Positions 56,600 to 64,000 of a stretch of DNA of 64,000 nucleotides are shown one piece after another. The position numbers and the translations under genes are program-made. How positions within the stretch are numbered: the stretch's first letter is position 1; each line of letters starts with the position of its first letter. Source of the DNA: Hymenobacter qilianensis (lineage in GTDB: Bacteria > Bacteroidota > Bacteroidia > Cytophagales > Hymenobacteraceae); NCBI RefSeq assembly GCF_014489555.1, contig NZ_CP060784.1:248001-312000 (forward strand), in the 5' to 3' direction. The notes beneath the pieces were generated by a model. It was given only the letters and a program-made list of their open reading frames with translations, had not been told where the DNA came from and ran no database searches.

Positions 56600-57448
56600 C
56601 TAAGCGCCTTCCGGGAAATCAGCTGAGTTGCCAGTTTCGGCTACTTCTTCCAACTCTTTCACCAAGCCAGTAAACTTGTCGCGGGCACCTTTTACGGCGG
56701 CTTTGCCGAGGGGCAGATGTAGCGGTGGATTCTCCTGACGCACGAGGTCATACATGATTTGGGCGGCGCGGTCGGGGTTGCCGGGCTGGCGGCCGCTGTA
56801 GCTCTGAATGCCTTTCAGGTTTTCACCTACCGTGGCGCGGTAGTCTTCAATCTGGGTATCAACGAAGCTGGCGGAACGGCCGGCCCAGTCGGTACGGAAG
56901 CCGCTGGGCTCAATGTTGGTTACTTTTACGCCCAACGGACCAACCTGCTGGGCCAGGCTTTCACCAATGGCTTCGAGCGCAAACTTCGAGGCATTATAGA
57001 CACCCACGCCGGGGAAAGTTTTCAAGCCTCCAATACTGGTGATGTTGATGACGTGGCCGCTTTTGCGTTCGCGCAGGTGTGGCAGCACGGCCCGCAATAC
57101 GTGCAGAGGACCGAATACATTCACGTCGAATTGGCGATGTACTTCGTCAGCCGTGATTTCTTCGATGCTGCCAAGAGAGCCATAACCGGCATTATTTACC
57201 ACAACGTCGAGGTGGCCCAGTGCTTGAATGGCGTCGGTTACAGCCTGTTTTACCTCGGACTCCTTCGTAACGTCGCAGACGAAGCCGCGACCATTTTCAC
57301 CGGCTTTTCTAGTAAACTCGTCGGCTTGCTCTTGCTGACGGAAGGTGGCGGCTACTTTGTCGCCTTTTTGTAAAAGCAATTCGGCCAGGGAAGCACCGAA
57401 GCCAGTGCTTACGCCCGTGATAAACCAGTTTTTAGTGTTGGTTGGCAT
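56600..57448 (-). CDS. Short-chain dehydrogenase/reductase
   Basis: This 282-residue SDR has the cofactor turn TGVSTGFGAS (11-20), NNAGYG and the active-site set ITSIGG with YNASK. The charge after the second strand (FRQQEQ) suggests NADP(H). It belongs to the classical SDR type with a longer C-terminal helix. The substrate is unknown and no operon partner is adjacent. Confidence 0.9.
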   Translation of the reverse strand: MPTNTKNWFITGVSTGFGASLAELLLQKGDKVAATFRQQEQADEFTRKAGENGRGFVCDVTKESEVKQAVTDAIQALGHLDVVVNNAGYGSLGSIEEITADEVHRQFDVNVFGPLHVLRAVLPHLRERKSGHVINITSIGGLKTFPGVGVYNASKFALEAIGESLAQQVGPLGVKVTNIEPSGFRTDWAGRSASFVDTQIEDYRATVGENLKGIQSYSGRQPGNPDRAAQIMYDLVRQENPPLHLPLGKAAVKGARDKFTGLVKELEEVAETGNSADFPEGA

Positions 57449-57578
57449 TGTTCAGATAGACTAAGATTGGATAGGTAACGACCGTAAAAAGTAGGGCCGG
57501 CTTCTTTAACCCATAGGGGCAGCTTGAAGTTTTAAGAGTTGCCTTTAAGTGGTAGAAACGCGTATTCGCGTCTGCCCG

Positions 57579-58496
57579 TTATGTCGCCAGCTCTACCAGC
57601 ACCGCCGTGGAGCCGCCGGCATCGTCGTCGGTGACGAGCAGCAACTCGTAGCGCTGGGGGGCAATTTCGCGGCGTACGGTTATGCTTTCCACTTTGCCGC
57701 GGTAGGGCTGGCCATTGGGCAAAATCAGTTGTGTGAAGCGCGTCTGTAAAGGCTGGTCCGAACGTTTTGCCAGGTCCAGCACGCCAACGAAACTACCCAT
57801 CACTTCGCCATCGGCTACGGGGTCGCTGGTATCTTCTACGGAGGCTGTCACGAACAGCTTCTCCTTGTACGTGGTAGCACCAGAAAAGCCGGCCGGTTTC
57901 TCTGCGATGGCAGGCAATTGATAAAACTGCGTTTGAATAACAGGCAGCTGGCTTGAGCGGTGTTGAATGAACTCTAACGCCTCTTGCAGAGGCAGGCGAA
58001 ATAACAAATTGCCCGCCCCCGAACCCACCGTACGCTGAAACAGCAGCAGCTCAGTAGTGGTGGCGGCCGCAGCCTCCAGATTTAGCACTACGCTCTTGGG
58101 CAAAACCTTGCGCAGGGCAGTGTATAAAGAACTCAGCGACAATGGGTATACCGTCGCTCCAGCACCCGCTTGCTTGGGAAGCGTTACCCAGAACCCCTTT
58201 TCCCGTTCCGCCGTGGCTCCCGATCCGCACACGAGCAGGGCCGCGTCGCCGCCGGTGGCGGGCACAGCCGTAAGGCACTCCAGGTCAGGCTTGAGGTTTT
58301 TGGGCAAGCGACCGGAGCTGAAATGCACCGTTTCGAAGAGAGTAATGCGGCCGTTGGGCTTCAGGGCCCGCGCATCGAAACAATAGAGGAAAGGCGAGTC
58401 GTCGCCGATTATGTAGGCTGTATCGCCCACTACTTCTATCCCTGAGGCGGAGGGTAAGTCGGGCAAATCAAACTGGCGCAGAATAGTTGCTTTCAT
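57579..58496 (-). CDS. DUF6929-like beta-propeller protein
   Basis: This 305-residue soluble protein begins LPDLPSASGIEV and has repeated strands such as YIIGDDSPFLYCFD and FSGATTYKEKLFVTASVED, as in DUF6929/phytase-like propellers. No signal peptide is evident with the start at ATG 58496, where the family begins; a longer frame adds 30 unrelated residues. No catalytic residues can be named. Confidence 0.65.
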   Translation of the reverse strand: MKATILRQFDLPDLPSASGIEVVGDTAYIIGDDSPFLYCFDARALKPNGRITLFETVHFSSGRLPKNLKPDLECLTAVPATGGDAALLVCGSGATAEREKGFWVTLPKQAGAGATVYPLSLSSLYTALRKVLPKSVVLNLEAAAATTTELLLFQRTVGSGAGNLLFRLPLQEALEFIQHRSSQLPVIQTQFYQLPAIAEKPAGFSGATTYKEKLFVTASVEDTSDPVADGEVMGSFVGVLDLAKRSDQPLQTRFTQLILPNGQPYRGKVESITVRREIAPQRYELLLVTDDDAGGSTAVLVELAT

Positions 58497-58655
58497 GTGA
58501 TAAGCTGCACAGGCTAACGTTGTTCTCGCGCTAGCATACGTACCCGCGCCGCTGGGGGGCATTTTTTGACACGAAACAGCCAACACCTCCCCTCTTCTAC
58601 TTACGCGTATGCGTCTGTAGAATGAGCCAAAAGCCTCCTGGTTGAAAACGGCTTA

Positions 58656-60695
58656 CTATTTCGTAATAGTGAACTCCACCCGCCGATTCAGGCGGCGGGT
58701 TTCTTCGCGCTCATTGCTGGCGCGGGGTTTCGAGCCGCCGTAGCCAACGGTGCTGATGCGGTCCTCGGCTACGCCACGGCTTACAAGGTAGCGCTTCACT
58801 TCCGCCACCCTATCCTCCGATAGCTTCTGGTTGAGAGCCGCATTACCTTGGTTGTCAGTATGGCCTTCCAGACGAATATTTACCGTGGGGTTATCGGTGA
58901 GAGTGCCAGCCAGTCGGTTCAGCTCCGCGTAGGATGCGCCAAGCAGATTGTATTTGCCTTGGGCAAAAATCAGCGTTGGCAACTCTAGTCGGGAGCCGAC
59001 GCCTGCCGGTACCAGAAGAAGGTTGCGTGTGAGTGGCGCCGTAACAGTAAGCGTATCGGTGGCCGTGAGGAAGCCGCCACTTACGGCCGATAGCCGATAG
59101 CGGCCGGGCGGCAACGTGAACTGGTAGGTGCCGGTGCCGGCCTCTACGCGGGAGGTGGCATTGTACGAAAAATTGCCCCCCAGACTCGCAATTTTCACTT
59201 CGGCGGCTACTGACTGCTGGGTTTTAGCATTTATAACGCGACCCGATAAGAGCGCCCGCGGCGGGGCCACCGCAAACGTAGGCGCGGGCACTTTTTCCAC
59301 TACCGAATCGGGCGGCACGACGCCCACTTCCGCCCGAAACAGGTCGGCGGGACCGTTGGCGGTGCGGGAGGCAGCGTAGTAGGCCTGCTTGCCATCGGGT
59401 GTGAGGCTGAAATAAGCATCAAAGCCCGGACCATTGAGGGTGGGACCCAGGTTGCGCGGCTCACTCCATTTAGTCCAGGAGTCGTCGAGGCGGGTGCTGG
59501 CGAAGATATCGGCGCTGCCGTAGCCACCGTGGCCGTAGGAGGAGAAGTACAGGGTTTTGCCGTCGGGCGAAAGCCAGGGGGCAAATTCAAAGCCCGGCGA
59601 GTTCACTACGTCGCCCAGGTTGCGCGGCTCCGACCACGAGCCTTTGCCCACGGGCTGACTGATATATATATCGTTGCCGCCGTAGCCCTCGGCGCGCTCC
59701 AGGGAAAGCAGCAGAACCTTCTCGTCGTTAGTTTGAAAAAAAGTGGTGGCCGTACCGGTGGAGTAATAGTTGATAATATCCAGCTGCTCGGTGCGGCTGC
59801 CATTTTTGCCCCCCACATTACGGGCAGCCCGCGAAATACCATCGTCGTGGAAGGTCCCGTCGCGCTCGTAGTAGCCGCGCACCAGCAGGTAGTAGCCATC
59901 CTTTACCACGGCCATCACGCCGTTGTGCTGGGGCGTATTCAGCCCATCGAAGCGCGTGGCTGGGTTCCAGGTGCGGCCCTGATCCACAGAGCGGCTCATC
60001 CAGATATCGCCCGATTCGGCGTTTCCTTCCATGTTGCCGGCAAACTTAGTGCGCACAAAAAACAAGGTCGCGTTGTCGGGAGCCAGCACGGGCTGCAACT
60101 CATTGCCGGAAGTGTTCAGCGTATTCAACGCTTGCGGCGGCCCAAAGCCGGGCAGGCTGGCATCCACGTTCAGACGAAGCTTAAATAAGCGCCACTGCTG
60201 CGTAGCCCGATTTGCAGGCTTCTGCGACACGATGGGCGTACCATTGGCCTTATCGGCCGAGGCTACGGAAATGCAGCGGTCGTTGCCCTTGCTGATGAGT
60301 TGCACGCTGCCTGCGGGGCCGCCCGGCACCAGGCGCCACTGCTGATAGAGGCTGCCCGTGTAGGGGCGCTGCACCAGGGGGGCATTTTCATCGGGTTTGT
60401 CTACTGTCAGGCACTTACCGCTTTGGCGCCCTTCAATTCGAAAATAGTCGCTGCCGGGCATCACGCGCACGAAGCGCCACTGCTGGCTGGGAGCGTGGGT
60501 AAACTCCCACTGCACCATGGCCGCCCCCGACTCAAGCGAGGAATTGGCTACGTCCAGCGACCGGCCGCTACTGCGGGCGGCAATGCCGTAGTAAGCCTTC
60601 TCGTCGGGAATGAAAGGCGTATTTTGGGCGAAAAGTGGGCCAGCCGTAGCGAAGGCTAATAAGAAGAGCAGAAAACGAAGCAGCGAAGGGAGCAT
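58656..60695 (-). CDS. OmpA-family lipid/peptidoglycan-anchored protein with lectin and PD40 repeats
   Basis: This 679-residue protein has a signal peptide (ends LFAQN) and a ricin-type lectin domain with repeated QQWR motifs (about 35-190). TolB-like PD40 repeats follow (FAPWLSPDGKTLYFSS and similar), then a carboxypeptidase-regulatory-like domain and a C-terminal OmpA peptidoglycan-binding domain (IRLEGHTDNQGN, LSEDRVAEVKRYL). The combination suggests an outer-membrane or periplasmic protein that binds glycans and the cell wall. ATG 60695 was chosen for the signal peptide. Confidence 0.85.
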   Translation of the reverse strand: MLPSLLRFLLFLLAFATAGPLFAQNTPFIPDEKAYYGIAARSSGRSLDVANSSLESGAAMVQWEFTHAPSQQWRFVRVMPGSDYFRIEGRQSGKCLTVDKPDENAPLVQRPYTGSLYQQWRLVPGGPAGSVQLISKGNDRCISVASADKANGTPIVSQKPANRATQQWRLFKLRLNVDASLPGFGPPQALNTLNTSGNELQPVLAPDNATLFFVRTKFAGNMEGNAESGDIWMSRSVDQGRTWNPATRFDGLNTPQHNGVMAVVKDGYYLLVRGYYERDGTFHDDGISRAARNVGGKNGSRTEQLDIINYYSTGTATTFFQTNDEKVLLLSLERAEGYGGNDIYISQPVGKGSWSEPRNLGDVVNSPGFEFAPWLSPDGKTLYFSSYGHGGYGSADIFASTRLDDSWTKWSEPRNLGPTLNGPGFDAYFSLTPDGKQAYYAASRTANGPADLFRAEVGVVPPDSVVEKVPAPTFAVAPPRALLSGRVINAKTQQSVAAEVKIASLGGNFSYNATSRVEAGTGTYQFTLPPGRYRLSAVSGGFLTATDTLTVTAPLTRNLLLVPAGVGSRLELPTLIFAQGKYNLLGASYAELNRLAGTLTDNPTVNIRLEGHTDNQGNAALNQKLSEDRVAEVKRYLVSRGVAEDRISTVGYGGSKPRASNEREETRRLNRRVEFTITK

Positions 60696-60760
60696 GCACG
60701 CAAATGAATGGACTGAGCCGCAAGTTAGCGTAAATCTGAACTGGTTAGCCCCAAACAAGA

Positions 60761-60793
60761 ACCGCCGCTCCTGCCAGAGGCAGGAGCGGCGGT
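60761..60793 (-). terminator. Strong hairpin after the small conserved gene
   Basis: A perfect 15-bp stem ACCGCCGCTCCTGCC with a 3-base loop is followed on the minus strand by TTCTTGTTTG. Confidence 0.8.
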
Positions 60794-60858
60794 TAATAAT
60801 GATAAGTAGCTATAATAAATATCTATAAGGTTAAGCTCGCATAACCATAAAGCAGTAG

Positions 60859-61062
60859 TTAGCTAATAGCATTGTTAATGTACTTGAAGCGAACAAACCG
60901 GTCGTTCTCATAGATGGCCGCAAAGTGGCCGGTCGGAGCAGCGCTCTTTGCTTCTGACTTGCGCTCTGCAGAGCGGGTGCTAGGCATCGTCGGAACCGAT
61001 GGATACGACCCAGGCATCATACCCGGCGCGTGGCAAATGAAGGAAAGGATCTTGGACGGCAT
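60859..61062 (-). CDS. Small hypothetical protein (67 residues)
   Basis: A 67-residue frame starts with ATG 61062 and ends with FAAIYENDRFVRFKYINN, an ordered-looking tail. The N-terminal half is rich in Met, Pro and Ser. A strong hairpin follows after the stop, and no other gene competes for the strand. I do not recognise the family, and the protein could be Hymenobacter-specific. Confidence 0.45.
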   Translation of the reverse strand: MPSKILSFICHAPGMMPGSYPSVPTMPSTRSAERKSEAKSAAPTGHFAAIYENDRFVRFKYINNAIS

Positions 61063-61413
61063 AGTAAGTTTGCTTTATAGTGTGAAATTTGGTGTGTAAA
61101 AATTGTGGGGAAAGTGCTACCGGGGCGGAGGCAAAGCAGTTAATTTTTTGTGGTAGGCAACTATGAAGATTGATACATCTTTTTGAACGATGCTAAGGTA
61201 GATCATTTAATAGGCAAATGTAAATGCGTATAAGCCCGTAATTTTGTGTCTGGGGCAGTACGTAACCCTGTCTACGTACTAGCCCGGATGCCTCCTACGA
61301 ATAGTGCATTTAAAGCTTAATTAAGGCCTTTATTGTCGCCGACTAAGTAGGTGGTCATTATGTAACCTAAAATAACGATTTGGCGTAGCGGCTGATTCCT
61401 GCACCAAAAAGCA
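61063..61413. other. Intergenic region without a supported gene
   Basis: About 350 bases between the small gene and the terminator of the NarL-type regulator. It is rather AT-rich, with no hairpin beyond the terminator at 61414-61443 and no clear promoter pair. Confidence 0.4.
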
Positions 61414-61443
61414 TAAAAAAAGCCCCTACAATCTGTAGAGGCT
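61414..61443 (-). terminator. Terminator of the NarL-type regulator
   Basis: AGCCCCTACA and TGTAGAGGCT pair with one mismatch around ATC, followed on the minus strand by seven T. Confidence 0.9.
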
Positions 61444-61465
61444 AGGCAGTTAAAAGAGGTTGCAT

Positions 61466-62149
61466 TTACTGAATAAGTCTGTGGCGCAACGCATAGCGAA
61501 TCAGGCCGATAATCGACTTTGAGTTGGTCTTGGTTAAGATGTTTTTGCGGTGCGTTTCCACTGTTCGCTCACTGATAAACAGCTTTTCGGCAATATGATG
61601 GTTGGAGTACTCTTTACTGATCAGCTCCAACACTTCCCGCTCACGTACAGTCAGTGGCACAGGATCATCGGCGGCCGGGGCTGGCCTCAATGCAGTGAGT
61701 TCCAGATTTTGCAGCAGCATAGAGCCTACTTCCGAGCTGAAGTACGTGCGGCCCGCAGCCACTTGCTCAATGGCTTGTACCAGTTCTTCCGGGCCCAGAC
61801 TTTTTAGCATGTAGCCACAGCCACCGGCACTAAGCACGTCGGTTACGGAAGCGTGATCATAGAACATGCTGAGCGCCACAATACGCAGCTTGCTATTGAT
61901 TTCACGCGCCGCCCGAATAAACTCCAGCCCCGACATCTGAGGCATACTCAGGTCAGTGAGTACTACCCGCACCTCCGGATGCTTAACCAGCAGTTGCAGC
62001 GCATCGGCGCCCCGGTTTGCTTCGGCCACCACCCGGATATTGGGTCTGGATTTCAGCAAGGTCTTGACACCCTCTATCACCATCTGGTGATCATCGAGCA
62101 CCAAAACAGCAATAAAATCATCGGATACTAGCTCGTTCATATGGCGCAA
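61466..62149 (-). CDS. NarL/FixJ-family response regulator
   Basis: This protein of about 227 residues has a receiver domain (Asp pair 19-20, phosphoacceptor D66 in LTDLSMP, Lys in YMLKSLGPEE) and a LuxR-type helix-turn-helix (LTVREREVLELISKEYSNHHIA and SERTVETHRKNI). The partner kinase is not adjacent. The start may be Met4. It is preceded by a 395-base leader, the longest in this part of the window. Confidence 0.92.
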   Translation of the reverse strand: MRHMNELVSDDFIAVLVLDDHQMVIEGVKTLLKSRPNIRVVAEANRGADALQLLVKHPEVRVVLTDLSMPQMSGLEFIRAAREINSKLRIVALSMFYDHASVTDVLSAGGCGYMLKSLGPEELVQAIEQVAAGRTYFSSEVGSMLLQNLELTALRPAPAADDPVPLTVREREVLELISKEYSNHHIAEKLFISERTVETHRKNILTKTNSKSIIGLIRYALRHRLIQ

Positions 62150-62544
62150 ATGGTCGGGCAGACAAACAATCTACGCAGTTGCCACACATAATAGATTGCA
62201 ACCTGCCCGGATAAGTTGCCTACAACAGTAGATAGAAATATACGATAAATCTTCTAGTGTAATACTATTCCACGAGCCCCTATACCTCGCCTCAACGGCA
62301 CATATCTGGCCTTACTTGGAATAGAAACTGGCAACGTCACTGGTTTTCTAAAGAGCCTAAACCTAGCGAAACTTTACCAAAGAAAAGCCTTTTTCCCCGT
62401 CCAAATGGCTTTTTTTATAAAACAAGCGCTACTGTCCTGTTTAACTTTTTCTGTTAAAAACCTCAACCTTTCGAATAAGCTGCTCGTTAACCAAACCCAG
62501 GAGTTTAATTATTCCGCTTGTCTTGTTTGACTTAAGTAGTTTAT
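62150..62544. other. Divergent intergenic region
   Basis: The region separates the NarL-type regulator from the YqcI/YcgG cassette. It has a short inverted pair GTTGC/GCAAC near 62176-62201 and an AAAAGCC/GGCTTTT pair at 62383-62417 that could be a weak hairpin. No gene or full promoter was recognised. Confidence 0.4.
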
Positions 62545-63237
62545 ATGACTGATGCTCAGAGCAATATTATAACATCCGAATACTTTGATTTTATAAATAC
62601 CAAAGAATTCCCATGTGTAGCTGCCAAAACCGCCCTTACCTGGAATCAGGTAAAATGCCTGGTGGTTGATCATATGGCTTGCCCTAAAGATGATGCGGCC
62701 ATTCTGAAGTTCGTCTACGATTTTGTGGATGAGTACCGGCAGTCGACCAAGCTGTATCACAGTGTAGCAATAATCTTTAAAGGTCCGGAAGACCCGAATG
62801 AAGCCCAGTTTGAAGAGTTTCTGTGGCAGCGCCTACAGGCCCTATCCAACCTGGATGCGCAGCGCTACGGCTACGACAAGCGTGTAGTGTCCGATCCTAA
62901 CTCTCCCGATTTTAGCTTTAGCCTGAAGGAGGAAGCATTTTTCATCATTGGTTTGCACCCCGGGAGCAGCCGGCTGGCACGACGGTTTAAGTACCCAACT
63001 TTGGTATTTAATGCCCACGCTCAGTTTGAGCAGATCCGGGCAAATAGTCGCTATGATGGCCTGCGCAACACCATCCGCACTCGCGATATGGCTTTTTCCG
63101 GCTCTATCAATCCGATGCTGGAAGATTACGGTCAAGCATCGGAAGTGTATCAATACAGTGGCAAGGTGTACGACCAAGCCTGGAAATGCCCTTTTTTAAG
63201 TCAACATGCAGCAGCTAACCATCATTCCGCCGCGTAG
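62545..63237 (+). CDS. YqcI/YcgG-family protein, probable heme-dependent guanidino N-hydroxylase
   Basis: This 230-residue protein has the YqcI/YcgG family blocks: FPCVAAKTAL near the start, IIFKGPEDPNEAQFEEFLW, and the core HPGSSRLARRFKYPTLVFNAH. Members studied so far are heme enzymes that hydroxylate nitrogen of arginine or related guanidines (for example GntA of guanitoxin synthesis), by my recollection. Its last 32 bases overlap the start of the next gene, so the two proteins should be made together. The substrate here is unknown. Confidence 0.75.
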   Translation: MTDAQSNIITSEYFDFINTKEFPCVAAKTALTWNQVKCLVVDHMACPKDDAAILKFVYDFVDEYRQSTKLYHSVAIIFKGPEDPNEAQFEEFLWQRLQALSNLDAQRYGYDKRVVSDPNSPDFSFSLKEEAFFIIGLHPGSSRLARRFKYPTLVFNAHAQFEQIRANSRYDGLRNTIRTRDMAFSGSINPMLEDYGQASEVYQYSGKVYDQAWKCPFLSQHAAANHHSAA

Positions 63238-63796
63238 CGGCACTTCCTTCCTAGTAAAAAAGGGCCAGCATTTGCGAGTGGTCGATATTGAGGGCGAGCA
63301 GGTAGCCGATTTTGTGTGCTATAATTTGGCTGATAAGGCTGAATACCTGTCGTCGGGCCGCACGATTGACTACGCCGAAACCATCTTTCTGACCAAAGGC
63401 CACCCTTTCTACTCCAACCGCAGCAACATCATGTTCGACATGGTGGAGGATACGGTGGGCCGCCACGACTTTTTGCTCACGCCCTGTAGCGCCGATACGT
63501 TTCGCATCATCTACGGGCACCAGCAGCCGCATCGGGGCTGCTTCGGCAACCTGAGTGAGGCACTAGGCCAACATGGCATCAGCCCCGATGCTATTCCCAT
63601 CTGCTTCAATATCTTCATGCACGTGACCGTGGATGGCAATACCGGCAAGGTGGATGTGCTGCCGCCCAAAAGCAAAGCAGGTGATTACGTGGTGCTTGAG
63701 GCGAAAATGGACTTGTTGGTAGGATTAACAGCCTGCTCGGCAGAAATGTCGAACAACTACGCGTTCAAGCCAATCGGCTATCAAATTGAAGACTGA
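63206..63796 (+). CDS. DUF1989-family protein (urea carboxylase-associated, CgdA/CgdB-like)
   Basis: This 196-residue protein begins IIPPRSGTSFLVKKGQHLRV and has DIEGEQVADFVCYN, VGRHDFLLTPCSADT and ICFNIFMHVTVD, all characteristic of DUF1989. Known members include the two subunits of carboxyguanidine deiminase, which act with guanidine carboxylase. Here it overlaps the YqcI/YcgG gene, suggesting a role in turning over an N-hydroxylated guanidino compound. The exact reaction is an inference. Confidence 0.8.
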   Translation: MQQLTIIPPRSGTSFLVKKGQHLRVVDIEGEQVADFVCYNLADKAEYLSSGRTIDYAETIFLTKGHPFYSNRSNIMFDMVEDTVGRHDFLLTPCSADTFRIIYGHQQPHRGCFGNLSEALGQHGISPDAIPICFNIFMHVTVDGNTGKVDVLPPKSKAGDYVVLEAKMDLLVGLTACSAEMSNNYAFKPIGYQIED

Positions 63797-63837
63797 ATTG
63801 GTGGTTCTATCTAGCCAGCCTTACATATAAGACCGTC

Positions 63838-63923
63838 ATGCAGGGCGGTAGCGCAGCATCTCGCGTGCTGATGTGAGGTTACTAATCTTACTAAACACGC
63901 GAGATGCTTCGTGCCTCAGCATG
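63838..63923. repeat. Imperfect palindromic intergenic repeat, REP-like
   Basis: The left arm CATGCAGGGCGGTAGCGCAG with ATCTCGCGTG (63838-63867) matches the complement of CACGCGAGATGCTTCGTGCC plus TCAGCATG (63896-63923) with a few mismatches. A GCATCTCGCGTG core with CATGCTGAG is widespread between genes of Hymenobacter-like genomes, as I recall. It sits just after DUF1989. Confidence 0.8.
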
Positions 63924-63948
63924 ATCGCCTTGTTTAAAATAACCACAC

Positions 63949-63984
63949 AAAAAAGCCCCCAGAATTCTTCTGGGGGCTTTTTTT
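63949..63984 (+). terminator. Terminator after the YqcI-DUF1989 cassette
   Basis: AAAAAAGCCCCCAGAA and its complement form a 16-bp stem with a long T run. The arms are five-G versions of the window-wide motif in inverted orientation. Confidence 0.9.
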
Positions 63985-64000
63985 GGCAGGTTAAATTAAC

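Larger units (their letters stand above)
573..60382. repeat. Dispersed motif GGGGGGC followed by an A/T tract (about 49 copies)
   Basis: Hand tally of runs of at least six G followed by C. Top-strand runs start at 573, 2226, 3775, 9544, 18393, 21717, 28433, 31607, 31651, 32695, 33272, 33805, 34123, 34282, 39195, 39779, 43334, 44248, 44885, 46940, 49453, 50944, 54625, 57656, 58554, 60377. Bottom-strand runs start at 2281, 3365, 4051, 4743, 10036, 12149, 12606, 13161, 16398, 21491, 22989, 23364, 24154, 24410, 27237, 36426, 40996, 43317, 54337, 55479, 56340, 59176, 59809. Nearly all continue as CAAATTT, CATTTT, CAATTT or CTTTTT, usually preceded by CT or GT. They occur in genes and gaps. Confidence 0.85.

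Noticed and set aside
573..60382. G6C motif as a Chi or KOPS-like polar sequence
   Set aside because: Both orientations are about equally frequent (26 and 23), so no replication-strand bias is visible in this window.

Overview
The window reads as chromosomal DNA of a pigmented member of the Bacteroidota (order Cytophagales, close to Hymenobacter). The signs are: a type IX secretion (CHU_C) cargo protein, TonB receptors with carboxypeptidase-regulatory-like N-termini, a three-gene sdhCAB operon, a menaquinone-type polyprenyl synthase, a ketocarotenoid locus (crtZ, crtI, crtB, crtW), and promoters of the Bacteroidota TTG-N19/20-TAnnTTTG kind. There is no phage, insertion sequence, CRISPR array or rRNA. 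One tRNA-Leu(CAA) is present.

Layout. 1-4.6 kb: housekeeping genes (zinc-ribbon protein, HAD phosphatase, polyprenyl synthase, hydrolase, folK, fabD). 4.8-7.7 kb: a large secreted CHU_C protein. 7.9-11.5 kb: sdhCAB. 11.5-16.6 kb: flavin reductase, CLC-type (probably fluoride) antiporter, outer-membrane receptor, small lipoprotein. 16.6-33.2 kb, minus strand: a complete division and cell-wall (dcw) cluster, mraZ-rsmH-ftsL-ftsI-murE-mraY-murD-ftsW-murG-murC-ftsQ-ftsA-ftsZ, preceded by a promoter and decamer-spaced TGGTA boxes that look like MraZ operators. 33.5-36.9 kb: a putative metal locus (Cys-pair membrane protein, TonB receptor, HMA-domain protein). 37.2-40 kb: LytTR regulator and TPR histidine kinase, converging. 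40.3-48.3 kb: carotenoid genes, ispH, an ECF sigma factor and a MerR/B12-binding regulator. 48.3-62.1 kb: mixed housekeeping genes (enoyl-CoA hydratase, comEC, phoH, SAM hydroxide adenosyltransferase, hscB, peptidase, SDR, OmpA protein, NarL-type regulator). 62.5-63.8 kb: a two-gene cassette, YqcI/YcgG plus DUF1989.

Two whole-window patterns stand out. (a) A non-palindromic motif, GGGGGGC followed by an A/T-rich tract, occurs about 49 times in 64 kb, in both orientations and in all reading frames. It sometimes forms inverted pairs that act as terminators, in the manner of DNA uptake sequences. (b) Eleven single-base deletions break genes here, nine of them at these G runs, and they include murG, murD, murE, ftsL and ispH, which should be essential. 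I read these as homopolymer sequencing errors rather than true pseudogenes and give whole-gene coordinates. A third pattern is a set of long imperfect hairpins of unrelated sequence filling the gaps between co-transcribed genes (three in dcw, one in sdh).
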